Shown: one piece after another, positions 1-9,029 of the stretch
Position numbering within the stretch: position 1 is the stretch's first letter
How the letters are laid out: the number at the start of each line of letters is the position of its first letter
Assembly (NCBI GenBank): GCA_963777735.1
Contig: CAVZRQ010000008.1
Span: 62,001-126,000 of the forward strand
Direction of reading: 5' to 3'
Length of the DNA stretch: 64,000 bases
Origin: ZC4RG30 sp963777735
GTDB lineage: Bacteria > Pseudomonadota > Gammaproteobacteria > Steroidobacterales > Steroidobacteraceae
Notes under the pieces: model-generated
What the model was told of the DNA's origin: nothing
Database searches by the model: none
The model's input: the letters and a program-made list of their open reading frames with translations, nothing else
Translations under genes and position numbers: made by a program

Positions 1-2
1 AC

Positions 3-203
3 TGGAAGGGTGGCAAGCTGGACAGCCGCGAGCAGTTCCTCGAAAAACTGCTGGTGGAGTCCGTCAAGGTGCCACAGCCGGAGCTGCATCTGAAGGCAGA
101 CCGCAACGCACGCTATGAGCATGTGGCGCGGCTGCTTTACAACATCCAGCAGGCCGGCCTGCAGAAGGTCGCCTTTCTTACTGAGCCCAAGGGCCAGAGC
201 TGA
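3..203 (+). CDS. exbD: ExbD/TolR-family biopolymer transport protein, C-terminal part (5' end outside window)
   Basis: The window opens inside this gene. The visible 66 residues read WKGGKLDSREQFLEKLL... and end in EPKGQS before a TGA. This is the periplasmic C-terminal domain of ExbD/TolR proteins, recognisable by PELHLKADRNARYEHVARLL followed by a 'GLQKVAFLTEP' strand. The family forms the proton channel with ExbB that energises TonB-dependent outer-membrane transport. The N-terminal membrane helix is outside the window. A second ExbD follows 16 bases downstream on the same strand, so this is the end of an exbB-exbD-exbD type operon. Family assignment is firm; which TonB system it serves is not visible. 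Confidence 0.85.
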   Translation, partial: WKGGKLDSREQFLEKLLVESVKVPQPELHLKADRNARYEHVARLLYNIQQAGLQKVAFLTEPKGQS

Positions 204-219
204 GCAGGAGTTGGCTTAA

Positions 220-645
220 ATGTCGATGAACGTATCTACGAGCGGCACCGATGAGCCGATGTGCGATGTCAATACGACACCGCTCATCGACGTGATGCTC
301 GTTTTGCTGGTCATGCTGATCGTGACGCTGCCTATCCAGACACATGGCGTGAAGCTGGATATGCCGACACCACAGCCATTCACCACGCCGCCACCCCCAT
401 CAGAGCGCATCTCGGTCGAAATCGATTCCGACGGCACGATCGTCTGGAACGGTGTGCCGATCTCGGGCATCGCGGAGCTGGATTCGCTTTTCGCAGTCGA
501 AACCTCGAAGGATCCGCAGCCGGAAATCCATCTGCGTCCCGCGCGGCGAGCCAGGTATGACGTGGTGGCCAACGTGATGGCCTCTGCACAGCGTCATTCC
601 ATGGTGAAACTGGGTTTCGCCAACGTGTCGGAGTTCGCTGACTGA
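220..645 (+). CDS. exbD: ExbD/TolR-family biopolymer transport protein
   Basis: 141 residues, the usual ExbD length. Residues about 15-40 hold the single membrane helix with the family signature NTTPLIDVMLVLLVMLIVTL; the Asp of PLIDVMLVLL is the proton-path residue in ExbD/TolR. A proline-rich segment (TPQPFTTPPPP) and the periplasmic domain follow, including PEIHLRPARRARYDVVANVM. An ATG with CAGGAG about 10 bases upstream supports the start. It lies 16 bases after another exbD and is followed by an intrinsic terminator, so it is the last gene of this unit. Paired ExbDs beside a TPR protein are common in gammaproteobacterial TonB systems. Confidence 0.92.
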   Translation: MSMNVSTSGTDEPMCDVNTTPLIDVMLVLLVMLIVTLPIQTHGVKLDMPTPQPFTTPPPPSERISVEIDSDGTIVWNGVPISGIAELDSLFAVETSKDPQPEIHLRPARRARYDVVANVMASAQRHSMVKLGFANVSEFAD

Positions 646-674
646 ACTTTCGGTTTGCGTACGACATGACACAC

Positions 675-694
675 CGGGGGCTTTTAAGCCCCCG
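675..694 (+). terminator. Intrinsic terminator after exbD
   Basis: A perfect 9-bp stem (CGGGGGCTT / AAGCCCCCG) with a TT loop, followed by a T-rich stretch (TTCATTGTTT). It lies 30 bases after the exbD stop and separates the ExbD unit from the TPR genes. Confidence 0.8.
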
Positions 695-781
695 TTCATT
701 GTTTGTGGTAGATAATCCCCGGCAAGAGCAGCAATCCGCGGGGTTCAGCTAATGACCAGGTTGATAAAGCAGAGGTTCGTC

Positions 782-1999
782 ATGTCGAAATCACTTGTTC
801 CTGCAGCATTGGCAGTATTCGCTCTGGCGCTTTCGAGTGTGCCCGTGTCGTTGCATGCTGCTTCGGTAAGCCCCGCCTCCGCGAAGGCATTGAAGGCGGT
901 GCAGGATGCCGCCGGAGCGAAGCGCTACGCCGAGGTGCTGACACGTGCCGATGAAGCCCTGCGGGTTTCGGGCAAGACACCCTATGACACCTTCGTTGCC
1001 TACCAGTTCAAGGTGGTGGCCTACCAGGGCCAGAACAACCGAGAAGGCATGTTGACCGCCATGCAGGGGCAGCTTGATTCCGGGCATCCCTCGCCAGCCG
1101 AACAGAACCAGATCCTGAAGAACATGGCGAGCCTCTCCTATGAGCTCAAGAAATATGACCAGGTGGTGGACATCGGCAACAAGCTGATCCGCAGTGGCGG
1201 TGCAGATGACGGCATGTATGGGATGATCGGCCACGCCATGTTCACGCAGGGCAAGAATGCGGAAGCCGCCAAATTCCTGAATGATCACGTGGCGGAGCAG
1301 GAACGTCGCGGGCAGAAGCCGCGCGAGCCCTCACTCACCACGCTGCGCGCCGCCTATGAAAGGGCGGGCAACCGCGCCGGTGTGACCAATACGCTCGAAA
1401 AGCTGGTTCGTCATTATCCGAAGGCGGACTACTGGAACCTGCTGACGTATCAGCTCAGCCGTGCTGACAAGATCACGGACAGCCAGACCCTGCATATCTA
1501 CCGTCTGAAGATGGCAACCGGCACTCTGACCCGTTGCCAGGACTACAGCGAGATGGAAGAAATGGCTGTTGCGGCTGGCATGGCTGGCGAAGCGCAGAAA
1601 GTCATCGAGCAGGCCCTTGCGGAGAAAGTGTGCGCGGTGAAGTCTGATGAAGATCGCATGCGGCGGCATCTCTCCACCAACAGCAATGTGGTTGCCGAAG
1701 ACACCGCCAAACTGCCCAAGCTCATGGCCGACGCCAGCGTTTCCAAGACCGGTGATCTGGACGTGGCAGTAGGTGCCCGGCTGTTTGGCAATGGCGATTA
1801 CACCAAGGCCGCTGAAGCGATCTCGCGCGGCATCGCCAAGGGTGGGCTGAAGAACCTGGCGGATGCACAGCTGACACTCGCCACGGCTCAGTACCGCGCC
1901 AACAACAAGGCAGAAGCGATCAAGACCTTCCAGTCGATCAAGACGGATGACGCAGTTACAAAGCGCATCGCAGAGTTGTGGGTGTTGTACATCCGCTAG
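782..1999 (+). CDS. Periplasmic TPR-like repeat protein (first of two tandem paralogues)
   Basis: About 405 residues starting MSKSLVPAALAVFALALSS, a signal peptide with a cleavage site near LHAA. The rest is helical and repeat-like, with TPR-type stretches such as AKRYAEVLTRADEAL and GNGDYTKAAEAISRGIAKGG. I chose 782 over the upstream in-frame ATG at 752 because AGAGG sits at the right distance and the next paralogue also begins MSKS. The protein aligns along its whole length with its downstream neighbour, so the two are a tandem duplication. TPR proteins next to exbB/exbD are thought to couple the TonB energiser to periplasmic partners; that role is inference here. Confidence 0.8.
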   Translation: MSKSLVPAALAVFALALSSVPVSLHAASVSPASAKALKAVQDAAGAKRYAEVLTRADEALRVSGKTPYDTFVAYQFKVVAYQGQNNREGMLTAMQGQLDSGHPSPAEQNQILKNMASLSYELKKYDQVVDIGNKLIRSGGADDGMYGMIGHAMFTQGKNAEAAKFLNDHVAEQERRGQKPREPSLTTLRAAYERAGNRAGVTNTLEKLVRHYPKADYWNLLTYQLSRADKITDSQTLHIYRLKMATGTLTRCQDYSEMEEMAVAAGMAGEAQKVIEQALAEKVCAVKSDEDRMRRHLSTNSNVVAEDTAKLPKLMADASVSKTGDLDVAVGARLFGNGDYTKAAEAISRGIAKGGLKNLADAQLTLATAQYRANNKAEAIKTFQSIKTDDAVTKRIAELWVLYIR

Positions 2000-2047
2000 T
2001 CCGCCTCGGGCATGGTGATAGAGCTGCGTACTTTTTGGAGGTTTGCC

Positions 2048-3289
2048 ATGTCCAAGTCGTTCATGCCTGTGGTGGTGGCCGTTGTTGCACTGGCCTTCGG
2101 AAGTGCCTCGGCCTCGCTGCTGGCTGCGGAGGCGGCGCCTCCTGGACCGCAGATCAGCGCCGCGGCCTCGAAGGCCATGCTGGCCGTGCAGAAGGCTGCG
2201 GAAGCGCAGCAGTATGCCGAGGTGATTGCCGGTGTCGATGAGGTCCTGAAGATTGCTGGCAAGACACCGGCAGACACCTTTGTCGCCTACCAGTTTCTCA
2301 CCCATGCGTACGACAGGACGGGCAACAGGCCCGGTGTGCTGACCGCCATGCAGGGCCAGCTGGACTCCGGTTTTCCGGACGCTGCCGAGCAGAACCGGAT
2401 CAACGCGCTCATGACGCGCGTTGCCTATGAGCTGAAGGATTATCCGAAGGCGGCCGAATACGGCACTCGCCTGGTGCAAAGCGGTGTGGCGGATGCTGGC
2501 ATGTATGGCCTGGTCGGGCACAGCCTGTACCAGCAGGGCAAGCATGCCGAGTCGGTGAAGCTGCTGGAAGGCAGCGTGTCGGATCAGGAACGCAGCGGGG
2601 TGGTTCCACGCGAAGCGACCCTGAACACACTGTTCTCCGCGCAGGAAAAGCTGGGCGACAAGCCAGGGGTGACTGCCACGCTGGAGAAGCTGGTCACCCA
2701 CTATCCCAAACCGGATTACTGGAAGCTGCTGTTTGCGTCGATCAACCGCGATCCCGCTCTGACCGATCGTCAGGTCTTTCAGGTTTACCGGCTGATGCAG
2801 TCCACACAGACGATTTCCCGCTGCAGTGAAGTCACTGAAATGGCGGACCTGGCTGTCAACGCCGGTATGCCTGGCGAAGGGCAGAAGGTGATCGAGCTGG
2901 GGCTTGCCGGCAAGCTCTGCACGGAAAAAGCCGATCAGGATCGACTGCAGCGTCAGTTGGCGGGCGCCACCACGGCCGCCACTGAAGACAAAGCGGGCCT
3001 TGGCAAGCTGGAAGCCGATGCCAAGGCTTCGAAAAATGGTGAACTGGATGTGGTTCTGGGTTCTTCCCTTTTCGGGTATGGAGAATTCGCCAGATCGGTT
3101 GAAGCGCTTTCGCGCGGCTTGACCAAGGGTGGATTGAAGAATCTGCCCGATGCGCAGCTCATGTTGGGCATGGCGCAGGTGCGCGCCGGAGCCAAGCCGG
3201 AAGCCGTGCAGACGTTCCGGTCCATCAAGACGGATGATGCCTTCACCCAGCGCGTTGCCAGGCTCTGGGCGCTGCACGCTTCCCAGTAA
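2048..3289 (+). CDS. Periplasmic TPR-like repeat protein (second of two tandem paralogues)
   Basis: About 413 residues beginning MSKSFMPVVVAVVALAFGS, a signal peptide ending near SLLAA. It has the same architecture as the preceding gene: shared blocks include GKTPADTFVAYQFLTHAYD, LTAMQGQLDSG, KLVTHYPKPDYWKLL and FRSIKTDDAFTQRVARLWAL. The start at 2048 has a good GGAGG 6-8 bases upstream; the in-frame ATG at 2012 lacks one. The 48-base gap to the first copy suggests cotranscription. No catalytic motif is visible, so a scaffold or adaptor role with the ExbD proteins upstream is the most that can be inferred. Confidence 0.8.
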   Translation: MSKSFMPVVVAVVALAFGSASASLLAAEAAPPGPQISAAASKAMLAVQKAAEAQQYAEVIAGVDEVLKIAGKTPADTFVAYQFLTHAYDRTGNRPGVLTAMQGQLDSGFPDAAEQNRINALMTRVAYELKDYPKAAEYGTRLVQSGVADAGMYGLVGHSLYQQGKHAESVKLLEGSVSDQERSGVVPREATLNTLFSAQEKLGDKPGVTATLEKLVTHYPKPDYWKLLFASINRDPALTDRQVFQVYRLMQSTQTISRCSEVTEMADLAVNAGMPGEGQKVIELGLAGKLCTEKADQDRLQRQLAGATTAATEDKAGLGKLEADAKASKNGELDVVLGSSLFGYGEFARSVEALSRGLTKGGLKNLPDAQLMLGMAQVRAGAKPEAVQTFRSIKTDDAFTQRVARLWALHASQ

Positions 3290-3294
3290 AGGCC

Positions 3295-4251
3295 TCAGCG
3301 CGGCGCTTTGTCTGCCAGCGCCGCCATGAGAGTGGGGATGACTTCGAACAGGTCACCCACCAGGCCGTAATCAGCCACCTCGAAGATGGGGGCATCCGGA
3401 TCCTTGTTGATCGCCACGATGGTGCGTGCGTCCTTGATGCCGGTCATGTGCTGGATGGCGCCTGAGATACCCAAAGCCAGATACAGCTCCGGGGCAATGA
3501 TCTTGCCGGTCTGGCCCACCTGCAGGTCGTTGGGCGCGTAACCGGCATCCACAGCTGCGCGGGATGCGCCCACCGCAGCACCGAGTGCATCGGCGAGCTG
3601 GTAGATCAGCTGGAATTTCTCCTGCGCTGCCCAGGGCCCGGCCGCCCGATACCACGCGGCGCGCAGTCTGGAGGTCCGGCCGGTCACTGCCGGGGGAGGA
3701 CACGGCAACAAACCGCGTGTGTCCGACAGCCGGCACGACGTGGGTTGCCGCTCGAATACTGGCGGTGGTGCTCCCCGTGCCAACGGCATCGAACGAGGCA
3801 ATGCGTACCGTCGCGAAGATGGGCCGCTGCTCCCCGGCATCCACGGTGACGATGGCATTGCCCGCATAGATAGGCCGCTGGAAGCGGGATGCCGATTCCA
3901 CGGCCATCACGTCGCTGATTGCCGGTGCATCAGCAGGGCGGCAAGGCGGGGCAGCAGGTCCTTGCCGAAGGTGGTGGAAGGCGCCAGCACATGGGTGAAG
4001 TCGGCGGCCACAGCGGCCAGCTGCGGGGCGTAAACGGCGGCCAGCGGATGCGCGTTGGCAGCTGCGTCGAAGGTCAGCACTTCTGTCACGCCCTCGAGCC
4101 GTGTTGCAGCTTGCGCAACGGCATCCACGGAGTGCCCCAGCACGGCAACTGTGATCTCGCCGCCGATGTGCTGCGCGCAGCGCAGGCACCGCGCCGTGGC
4201 CAGATTGAGTTGCCGACCATCGTGTTCTGCAATAACCAGAATGCGATTCAT
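3295..4251 (-). CDS. etfA: Electron transfer flavoprotein alpha subunit, two frameshifts
   Basis: EtfA binds FAD with EtfB and carries electrons from acyl-CoA and other dehydrogenases to the quinone pool. The start MNRILVIAEHDGRQLNLAT is in one frame, the middle (APAISDVMAVESASRFQRPIYAGNA) in a second, and the FAD-binding C-terminus (GASRAAVDAGYAPNDLQVGQ, GISGAIQHMTGIKDA) in a third. A one-base loss near 3930 and a one-base gain near 3621 explain this; they cancel, and the span codes for 318 residues, the normal EtfA length. Paired compensating single-base indels in a conserved gene look like sequence errors rather than decay. ATGA overlap with etfB upstream shows an operon. Confidence 0.9.
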
Positions 4252-5000
4252 CAGATCAGACCTTTGGAAGAGAGCGCCGCCAGCAGTTCGCCGGCATCCT
4301 TCACCATCACGCCTTTCTGCCGGACGGCCGGTGGTGCGTAATGCACTGAACGCAGGCGGGGACGTGGCGTGATGCCTAGCGCGGCAAGCTCCAGGGTTTC
4401 GAGCGGTTTCTTCTTGGCCTTGATGATGTCTGGCAGCTTCACGTAACGCGGTTCGTTCAGGCGCAGATCCACGGTGACGACAGCGGGCAGATCGATCTCG
4501 AGTGTCTCGAGACCGGCATCCACTTCGCGCGTCACCCGTGCGGTGTCGCCGTGCAGTTCGAGCTTCGAGGCGAAGGTTGCCTGGGGGCGGTTCCAGATAG
4601 CGGCCAGCATCTGTCCGGTCTGGTTGTTGTCGTCGTCGATGGCCTGTTTGCCGAGCAGGAAAAGGAACGGCTGTTCCCGCTGCGCCAGCGCGAGGAATAT
4701 CTTCGCGGCATCGAGCGGCTCGATGGCTGTGGTGGCGTTCACCAGCAGGGCGCGGTCGGCGCCCATGGCGAGGGCAGTGCGCAGCTGGTTCTGCACTTCC
4801 GCAGGACCGATCGACACAACCACCACTTCATCGGCAAGCCCTTTTTCGCGCAGGCGCAGGGCCTCTTCCAGGGCGATTTCGTCGAAGGGGTTGATGCTCT
4901 GCTTGACCCCTTCGGTAATTACACCTGTGTTATCAGGTTTTACGCGAATTCGAATGTTGTAGTCGACTACGCGTTTTATGGCTACGAGGATGCGTTTCAT
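4251..5000 (-). CDS. etfB: Electron transfer flavoprotein beta subunit
   Basis: 249 residues, full family length. It starts MKRILVAIKRVVDYNIRIRV and continues with the EtfB block QSINPFDEIALEEALRLREKG, and later LGKQAIDDDNNQTGQMLA, which lies in the AMP/FAD-binding region. It partners EtfA to form the soluble flavoprotein that accepts electrons from acyl-CoA dehydrogenases. The reading frame is intact. The stop overlaps the etfA start by four bases. The 80 bases between its start and the divergent alaA at 5081 hold both promoters, but I see no strong consensus there. The FadJ-like gene at 28.4-30.5 kb belongs to the same physiology. Confidence 0.95.
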   Translation of the reverse strand: MKRILVAIKRVVDYNIRIRVKPDNTGVITEGVKQSINPFDEIALEEALRLREKGLADEVVVVSIGPAEVQNQLRTALAMGADRALLVNATTAIEPLDAAKIFLALAQREQPFLFLLGKQAIDDDNNQTGQMLAAIWNRPQATFASKLELHGDTARVTREVDAGLETLEIDLPAVVTVDLRLNEPRYVKLPDIIKAKKKPLETLELAALGITPRPRLRSVHYAPPAVRQKGVMVKDAGELLAALSSKGLI

Positions 5001-5080
5001 CGTGAAAATGAGGGTCAGTCGCGGGTCTGCAGTATACGACTTTCTGGCTGCCCGGTTCTCGGGAGGCTAAACTTCAGGGC

Positions 5081-6374
5081 ATGAAACACGATTCCAGCAT
5101 CAAGGCCAGCGACGGCCTGAAGAACGTCCGTTACGAGATTCGCGGTGCGCTCGCGCGCCGTGCCATCGAGCTGGAACGACAGGGTTACGAGATCATCTCG
5201 CTGAACATCGGCAATCCCGGTGCCTATGGTTTCCGTACGCCGGAGATCCTGCGCCTGGCGCTGGTGCAGAATCTGCCGCAGGCAGAAGGATATTCCTACC
5301 AGAAGGGTATCTATCCGGCGCGCGAGGCGATTCTGCTGCAGCAGCAGAACCGGGGCATCCGTGGCGGCACCACCGAGACCATCTTCATCGGCAACGGCAC
5401 CAGCGAACTCATCGACATGACGCTGCGCGCGTTGCTGAGCGATGGCGACGAAGTGCTGGTTCCCGCGCCCGACTATCCACTGTGGACGGCAGCGGTGACG
5501 CTGAACGGCGGCAAGGCCGTGCATTACGGCTGCCGGCCGGAGAACAGCTTCTACCCCGATGCGGCAGAGATCGAAGCATTGATCACGCCGCGCACGCGCG
5601 CGCTGGTCGTGATCAATCCCGAACAATCCCACTGGTGCGGTGTATCCGCGCGAGGTGCTGGAGCGCATTGCGCGCGTAGCCGAGAAGCACCAGCTGATGA
5701 TTCTCAGCGACGAGATCTACGACGGCATCACCTACGAAGGCGTGCAGTTCGTGCCGATTGCCTCGCTGGTGAACGACACCCTCTGCGCGACGCTGTCGGG
5801 TCTGTCCAAGGTGTATCGTGCTGCCGGTTATCGTGTCGGCTGGGTGAGTTTTTCCGGAGCGGTGCAACGTGCGGGCGAATACCTCGCTGCCGTGGAGCTG
5901 CTGAGCTCCATGCGCATGTGCAGCAACGTGCCAGCGCAGTATGCCGTGCACAGCGCGCTCGGTGGATACCAGAGCATCCTGGACCTCACCGCGCCGGGCG
6001 GCCGCTTGTTCGAATCGCGGCGCGCCGTGATCGAGGCAGTGAAGCGCAGCAAATACCTGCGCCTCACGCCGCCGTCCGGTGCGATGTACGCATTCATCGA
6101 AGTGCGCGCGGACGTGTTGCCGGATTTCAACGACCAGCAGTTCGCGCTGGAGTTGCTGGAAGAGAAGCACGTGCTGGTTACACCGGGCAGTGTGTTCAAT
6201 GTTCCCTATCACAATCACTTCCGCACCACGATCCTGCCGGATGCAGCCACCCTGACGCTGGTTTTCGAGCGCATCGAGGCGCAGCTCGATTCCTGGTCCG
6301 CGAGGCATGGCGCTACGTCGACTGCCCAGACCGGGTCGCGGGTCGTCGATGCCGCGGGCCGCTTCAACAAGTAG
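5081..6374 (+). CDS. alaA: AlaA-type alanine/aspartate aminotransferase, one frameshift
   Basis: A class I PLP aminotransferase of the AlaA branch (pyruvate/glutamate-alanine transamination), cytosolic. The first part runs MKHDSSIKASDGLKNVRYEI, with NIGNPGAYGFRTPEILRL and EGYSYQKGIYPAREAI. The second part (from YPREVLERIARVAEKHQLMI) carries DEIYDGITYE and LSGLSKVYRAAGYRVGW, whose Lys binds PLP. The NPNNPTGA motif is broken at 5621 by one extra G (the frame reads NPEQSHWCG); removing it gives 430 residues. The gene diverges from etfB. The substrate is inferred from family resemblance only; aspartate or valine-pyruvate specificity is possible. Confidence 0.9.
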
Positions 6375-6449
6375 CGGGAGCAACGTACGAGCACGGCCGG
6401 GCTCGATGCTTCGATCGTTGCCGCGATCGAAGGCGGGCGCGCCATCGTC

Positions 6450-9029
6450 GTGCCGAGTGCGCAGCGTGCGTCAGCACTGCGGTTTGCATGGGCGAGAATC
6501 CAGCAGGCACGTGGCCTTGCTGTCTGGAACACACCCGAGGTCCTGACCTGGCAGGCCTGGCTGTCCCTGCAATGGCGCAGCGCCATGCTGCTTGGCAGCT
6601 GCCCTGCGCTCCAGTTGTTGAACCTCAGTCAGGAGCGCTTGCTGTGGGAGCAGGCGCTGCAGCAGCTGGGCGCAGGGAGTGATGATCCGGATGCCCTGCC
6701 GCCACATGCCGCGGCGCTGATGCGGACGGCAGCCCGCGCCACGCAGTCACTATTGTCGTTGTCTCGCTCCGCCGTTACCGACGAAGAGCGTCTGCTGGCG
6801 ACGGCCAGGCGGCGGGTGCGGGAGCACTGCGCCGCGCGGGGCCTGTTGGCCGTGAACCTGGCATTGCCGGAGGAGATGGGCTTTCTGGCGGGCTGTGTCG
6901 CGCCGCTCATCGTGGGTGAGCTGCGCCTGACGGCCCTGCAGTCGCGGTGTCAGCAGCTGTACTGGCCGGATGCGGTGCTGATGCCCGCCAGCAGACCGGA
7001 CACAGCGACGGTGCCGGAACTGCGCAAGACCGACCACCTCGATGCGGAGATTGCGGCATGTGCCCGCTGGTGCAGGTCGCAGTTGCTGGAGGACGGTTCG
7101 CGTCGTCTGCTGGTCATCAGTGCCTGGCAGGATCCGGGCGCACACACGCAGGGCGCGCTGTTGTGGCGTGAGTTTGCGGGTAACGGCAAGGTGGCCGGCG
7201 AGCAGCGGCAGGTGCTGCTTGCCGTGGAGGGCGGTGAATCCCTGCTCCATCAATCCCTGGTAGCCGATGCGCTGGCTGCGTTGGCAATGTTGGGAGAGTG
7301 GCTCGACGCCGGTCAACTTCTGCAGTTGTTGCGCAGTCCGTATTTCGGTTTCGGAAACGCGGCCGACTGCGGCGCCCTGCAGGCCAGACTCGGGTCGTGG
7401 GGATTGGCGCGTTGGCGCTTTGAGGCATTGCAGGATGCCTTGGCAACACAAGCCGGCAATTTGAATGCTGCCGCTTCGCTGCGGAGCTGGCTCGCCGAGT
7501 CCAGGGCAATCCTGGCGCAGGCGCCGAATCGCAATGCCATTGGCTGGGCCGAGTGTTTCAGCCAGTGTCTGCGGGCGGCGGGTTTTGCGGCGCCTGGCAC
7601 TCTGGACTCGCGCGATGCGCAGCGTCTGGCGCGCTGGGGAGAACTGCTGGACGAGTTCGCGGGCCTGGATGCCGCGTTGCAGCCGCTGGATTCAGTCGCA
7701 GCTCTGCAGGTCCTGAAGAATCTGGCACAGCAGTCGATCCATCAGAGCGCAACGGGTGATGCAGCCATCACCTTCAGTACGCGGTTGGATGATCCTGTCA
7801 TCGCGTATGACGGGATCTGGGTGATGGGGCTTGCAGAGAACCGCTGGCCGCAACCGCCGCGTCCCGATCCCTACGTGCCGCTGCACGAACAACGCCGCTG
7901 TGATTGGCCGGAAGCAGGAGTCACCCAGCGATTGCAGGAGGCGCACTGGCTGCAGGAGCGGTGGCGATTGCGCACGGCCTGTCTCGTGATGAGCTATGCG
8001 GAGCACGAGGGGGATGTTCGGCACCGTCCCTCCGCGCTGCTGTCCCGGTCTGGTTTGTCATGGACCGAGGTGGCGGGGGTCAACTCACCGATTGCCAGCG
8101 CAGCCCGGATCGACCGCGACATGGCATTGCCACCGTTGTCCGGGCCCGGGTTGGCACAGCCGCTGCGCGGCGGCGTGGAACGGCTGCGCGTGCAGCAGGA
8201 TTGCGCGTTCCGGGCGCAGGCGCAGTGGCGGCTCGGGGCCATGCCACCAGAGACGCGGACCGATGGCATTCCGTCCAGGTTGCGAGGGATGCTGCTGCAT
8301 TCGCAACTGGATGGCCTGTGGCAGGAACTGCAGGACCAGCAGCGGCTGTTGCAGTTGACGCCGGAGTCACAGGCCGCGCTGATAGAGCGGCATTGGCAAG
8401 CCGCGCTGCGTGCCAATGCCAGAGCGGGCACAGCCTGGATCGAGCCGGGTGTGCTGGAACGCGAACGGGTTCGCGCAGCGCGTCTGCTCGATCGCGTGCT
8501 CCTGCTGGATCGTGAGCGCGCGCCATTTGTCGTGCGCCTGCGAGAGCATGAAACCGTCTGGCGCCATGGGGCAGCCTCGCTGCGCATGCGGATAGACCGC
8601 ATCGATGAAACCGCAGGCGGGAACCTGCTGATCGATTACAAGAGTGGCGAGGCGGGCACGATCAAGCTGCAGGAGGGGGAGGCCAGGCCCCTGCAACTGG
8701 CGGCTTACGTGGTGGCGCTGGCGGATTCGGGTATCGAGGTTGGGGCAGCGCTGCTGCTCAGCCTGAAACCTGCACAGGCCCAGTTCGGATATGTCGGCGC
8801 ATCGGGCATGGAGAAACCCTTGTCGCGGCGTGTCAGGCCCGTTGCCGACTGGCATGCCGCAAGACAGCAATGGTTACTGGAACTGCAGCAGCTGCTGGCG
8901 CAGCATCTCAGCGGCGGCGCGCAGCTGGCTGCATCGACTCAGGCCTGCCGCTACTGTCATCTGTCGGCGTTCTGCCGCAGACGCGCACTGGGTGATGAGC
9001 TCCCGGAAGAGGAGGGCAGCGATGAGTGA
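6450..9029 (+). CDS. AddB-like PD-(D/E)XK nuclease, probable double-strand-break repair protein
   Basis: About 860 residues with an inactive-helicase-like body and a C-terminal nuclease. The RecB-type nuclease motif appears as RMRIDRIDETAGGNLLIDYK SG, and a Cys cluster CRYCHLSAFC near the end resembles the AddB iron-sulfur site. This matches the family annotated as 'probable DNA repair protein' that pairs with AddA-like helicases in beta/gammaproteobacteria. The start is uncertain: the GTG at 6450 falls inside conserved-looking sequence (GLDASIVAAIEGGRAIVVPS), and the frame is open back to 6375 without an ATG, GTG or TTG, so a lost start or an indel is possible. The stop overlaps the next gene by eight bases. 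Confidence 0.75.
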   Translation: MPSAQRASALRFAWARIQQARGLAVWNTPEVLTWQAWLSLQWRSAMLLGSCPALQLLNLSQERLLWEQALQQLGAGSDDPDALPPHAAALMRTAARATQSLLSLSRSAVTDEERLLATARRRVREHCAARGLLAVNLALPEEMGFLAGCVAPLIVGELRLTALQSRCQQLYWPDAVLMPASRPDTATVPELRKTDHLDAEIAACARWCRSQLLEDGSRRLLVISAWQDPGAHTQGALLWREFAGNGKVAGEQRQVLLAVEGGESLLHQSLVADALAALAMLGEWLDAGQLLQLLRSPYFGFGNAADCGALQARLGSWGLARWRFEALQDALATQAGNLNAAASLRSWLAESRAILAQAPNRNAIGWAECFSQCLRAAGFAAPGTLDSRDAQRLARWGELLDEFAGLDAALQPLDSVAALQVLKNLAQQSIHQSATGDAAITFSTRLDDPVIAYDGIWVMGLAENRWPQPPRPDPYVPLHEQRRCDWPEAGVTQRLQEAHWLQERWRLRTACLVMSYAEHEGDVRHRPSALLSRSGLSWTEVAGVNSPIASAARIDRDMALPPLSGPGLAQPLRGGVERLRVQQDCAFRAQAQWRLGAMPPETRTDGIPSRLRGMLLHSQLDGLWQELQDQQRLLQLTPESQAALIERHWQAALRANARAGTAWIEPGVLERERVRAARLLDRVLLLDRERAPFVVRLREHETVWRHGAASLRMRIDRIDETAGGNLLIDYKSGEAGTIKLQEGEARPLQLAAYVVALADSGIEVGAALLLSLKPAQAQFGYVGASGMEKPLSRRVRPVADWHAARQQWLLELQQLLAQHLSGGAQLAASTQACRYCHLSAFCRRRALGDELPEEEGSDE

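Noticed and set aside
1331..3277. A 648-residue open frame on the minus strand opposite the TPR genes
   Set aside because: It is antisense to two well-supported genes with signal peptides, has no recognisable domain and is rich in His, Gln and Arg, as expected from a high-GC shadow frame.
5081..6682. A 533-residue aminotransferase frame
   Set aside because: After 5621 it is out of frame with the family; the correct C-terminal half is in the 5640-6374 frame.
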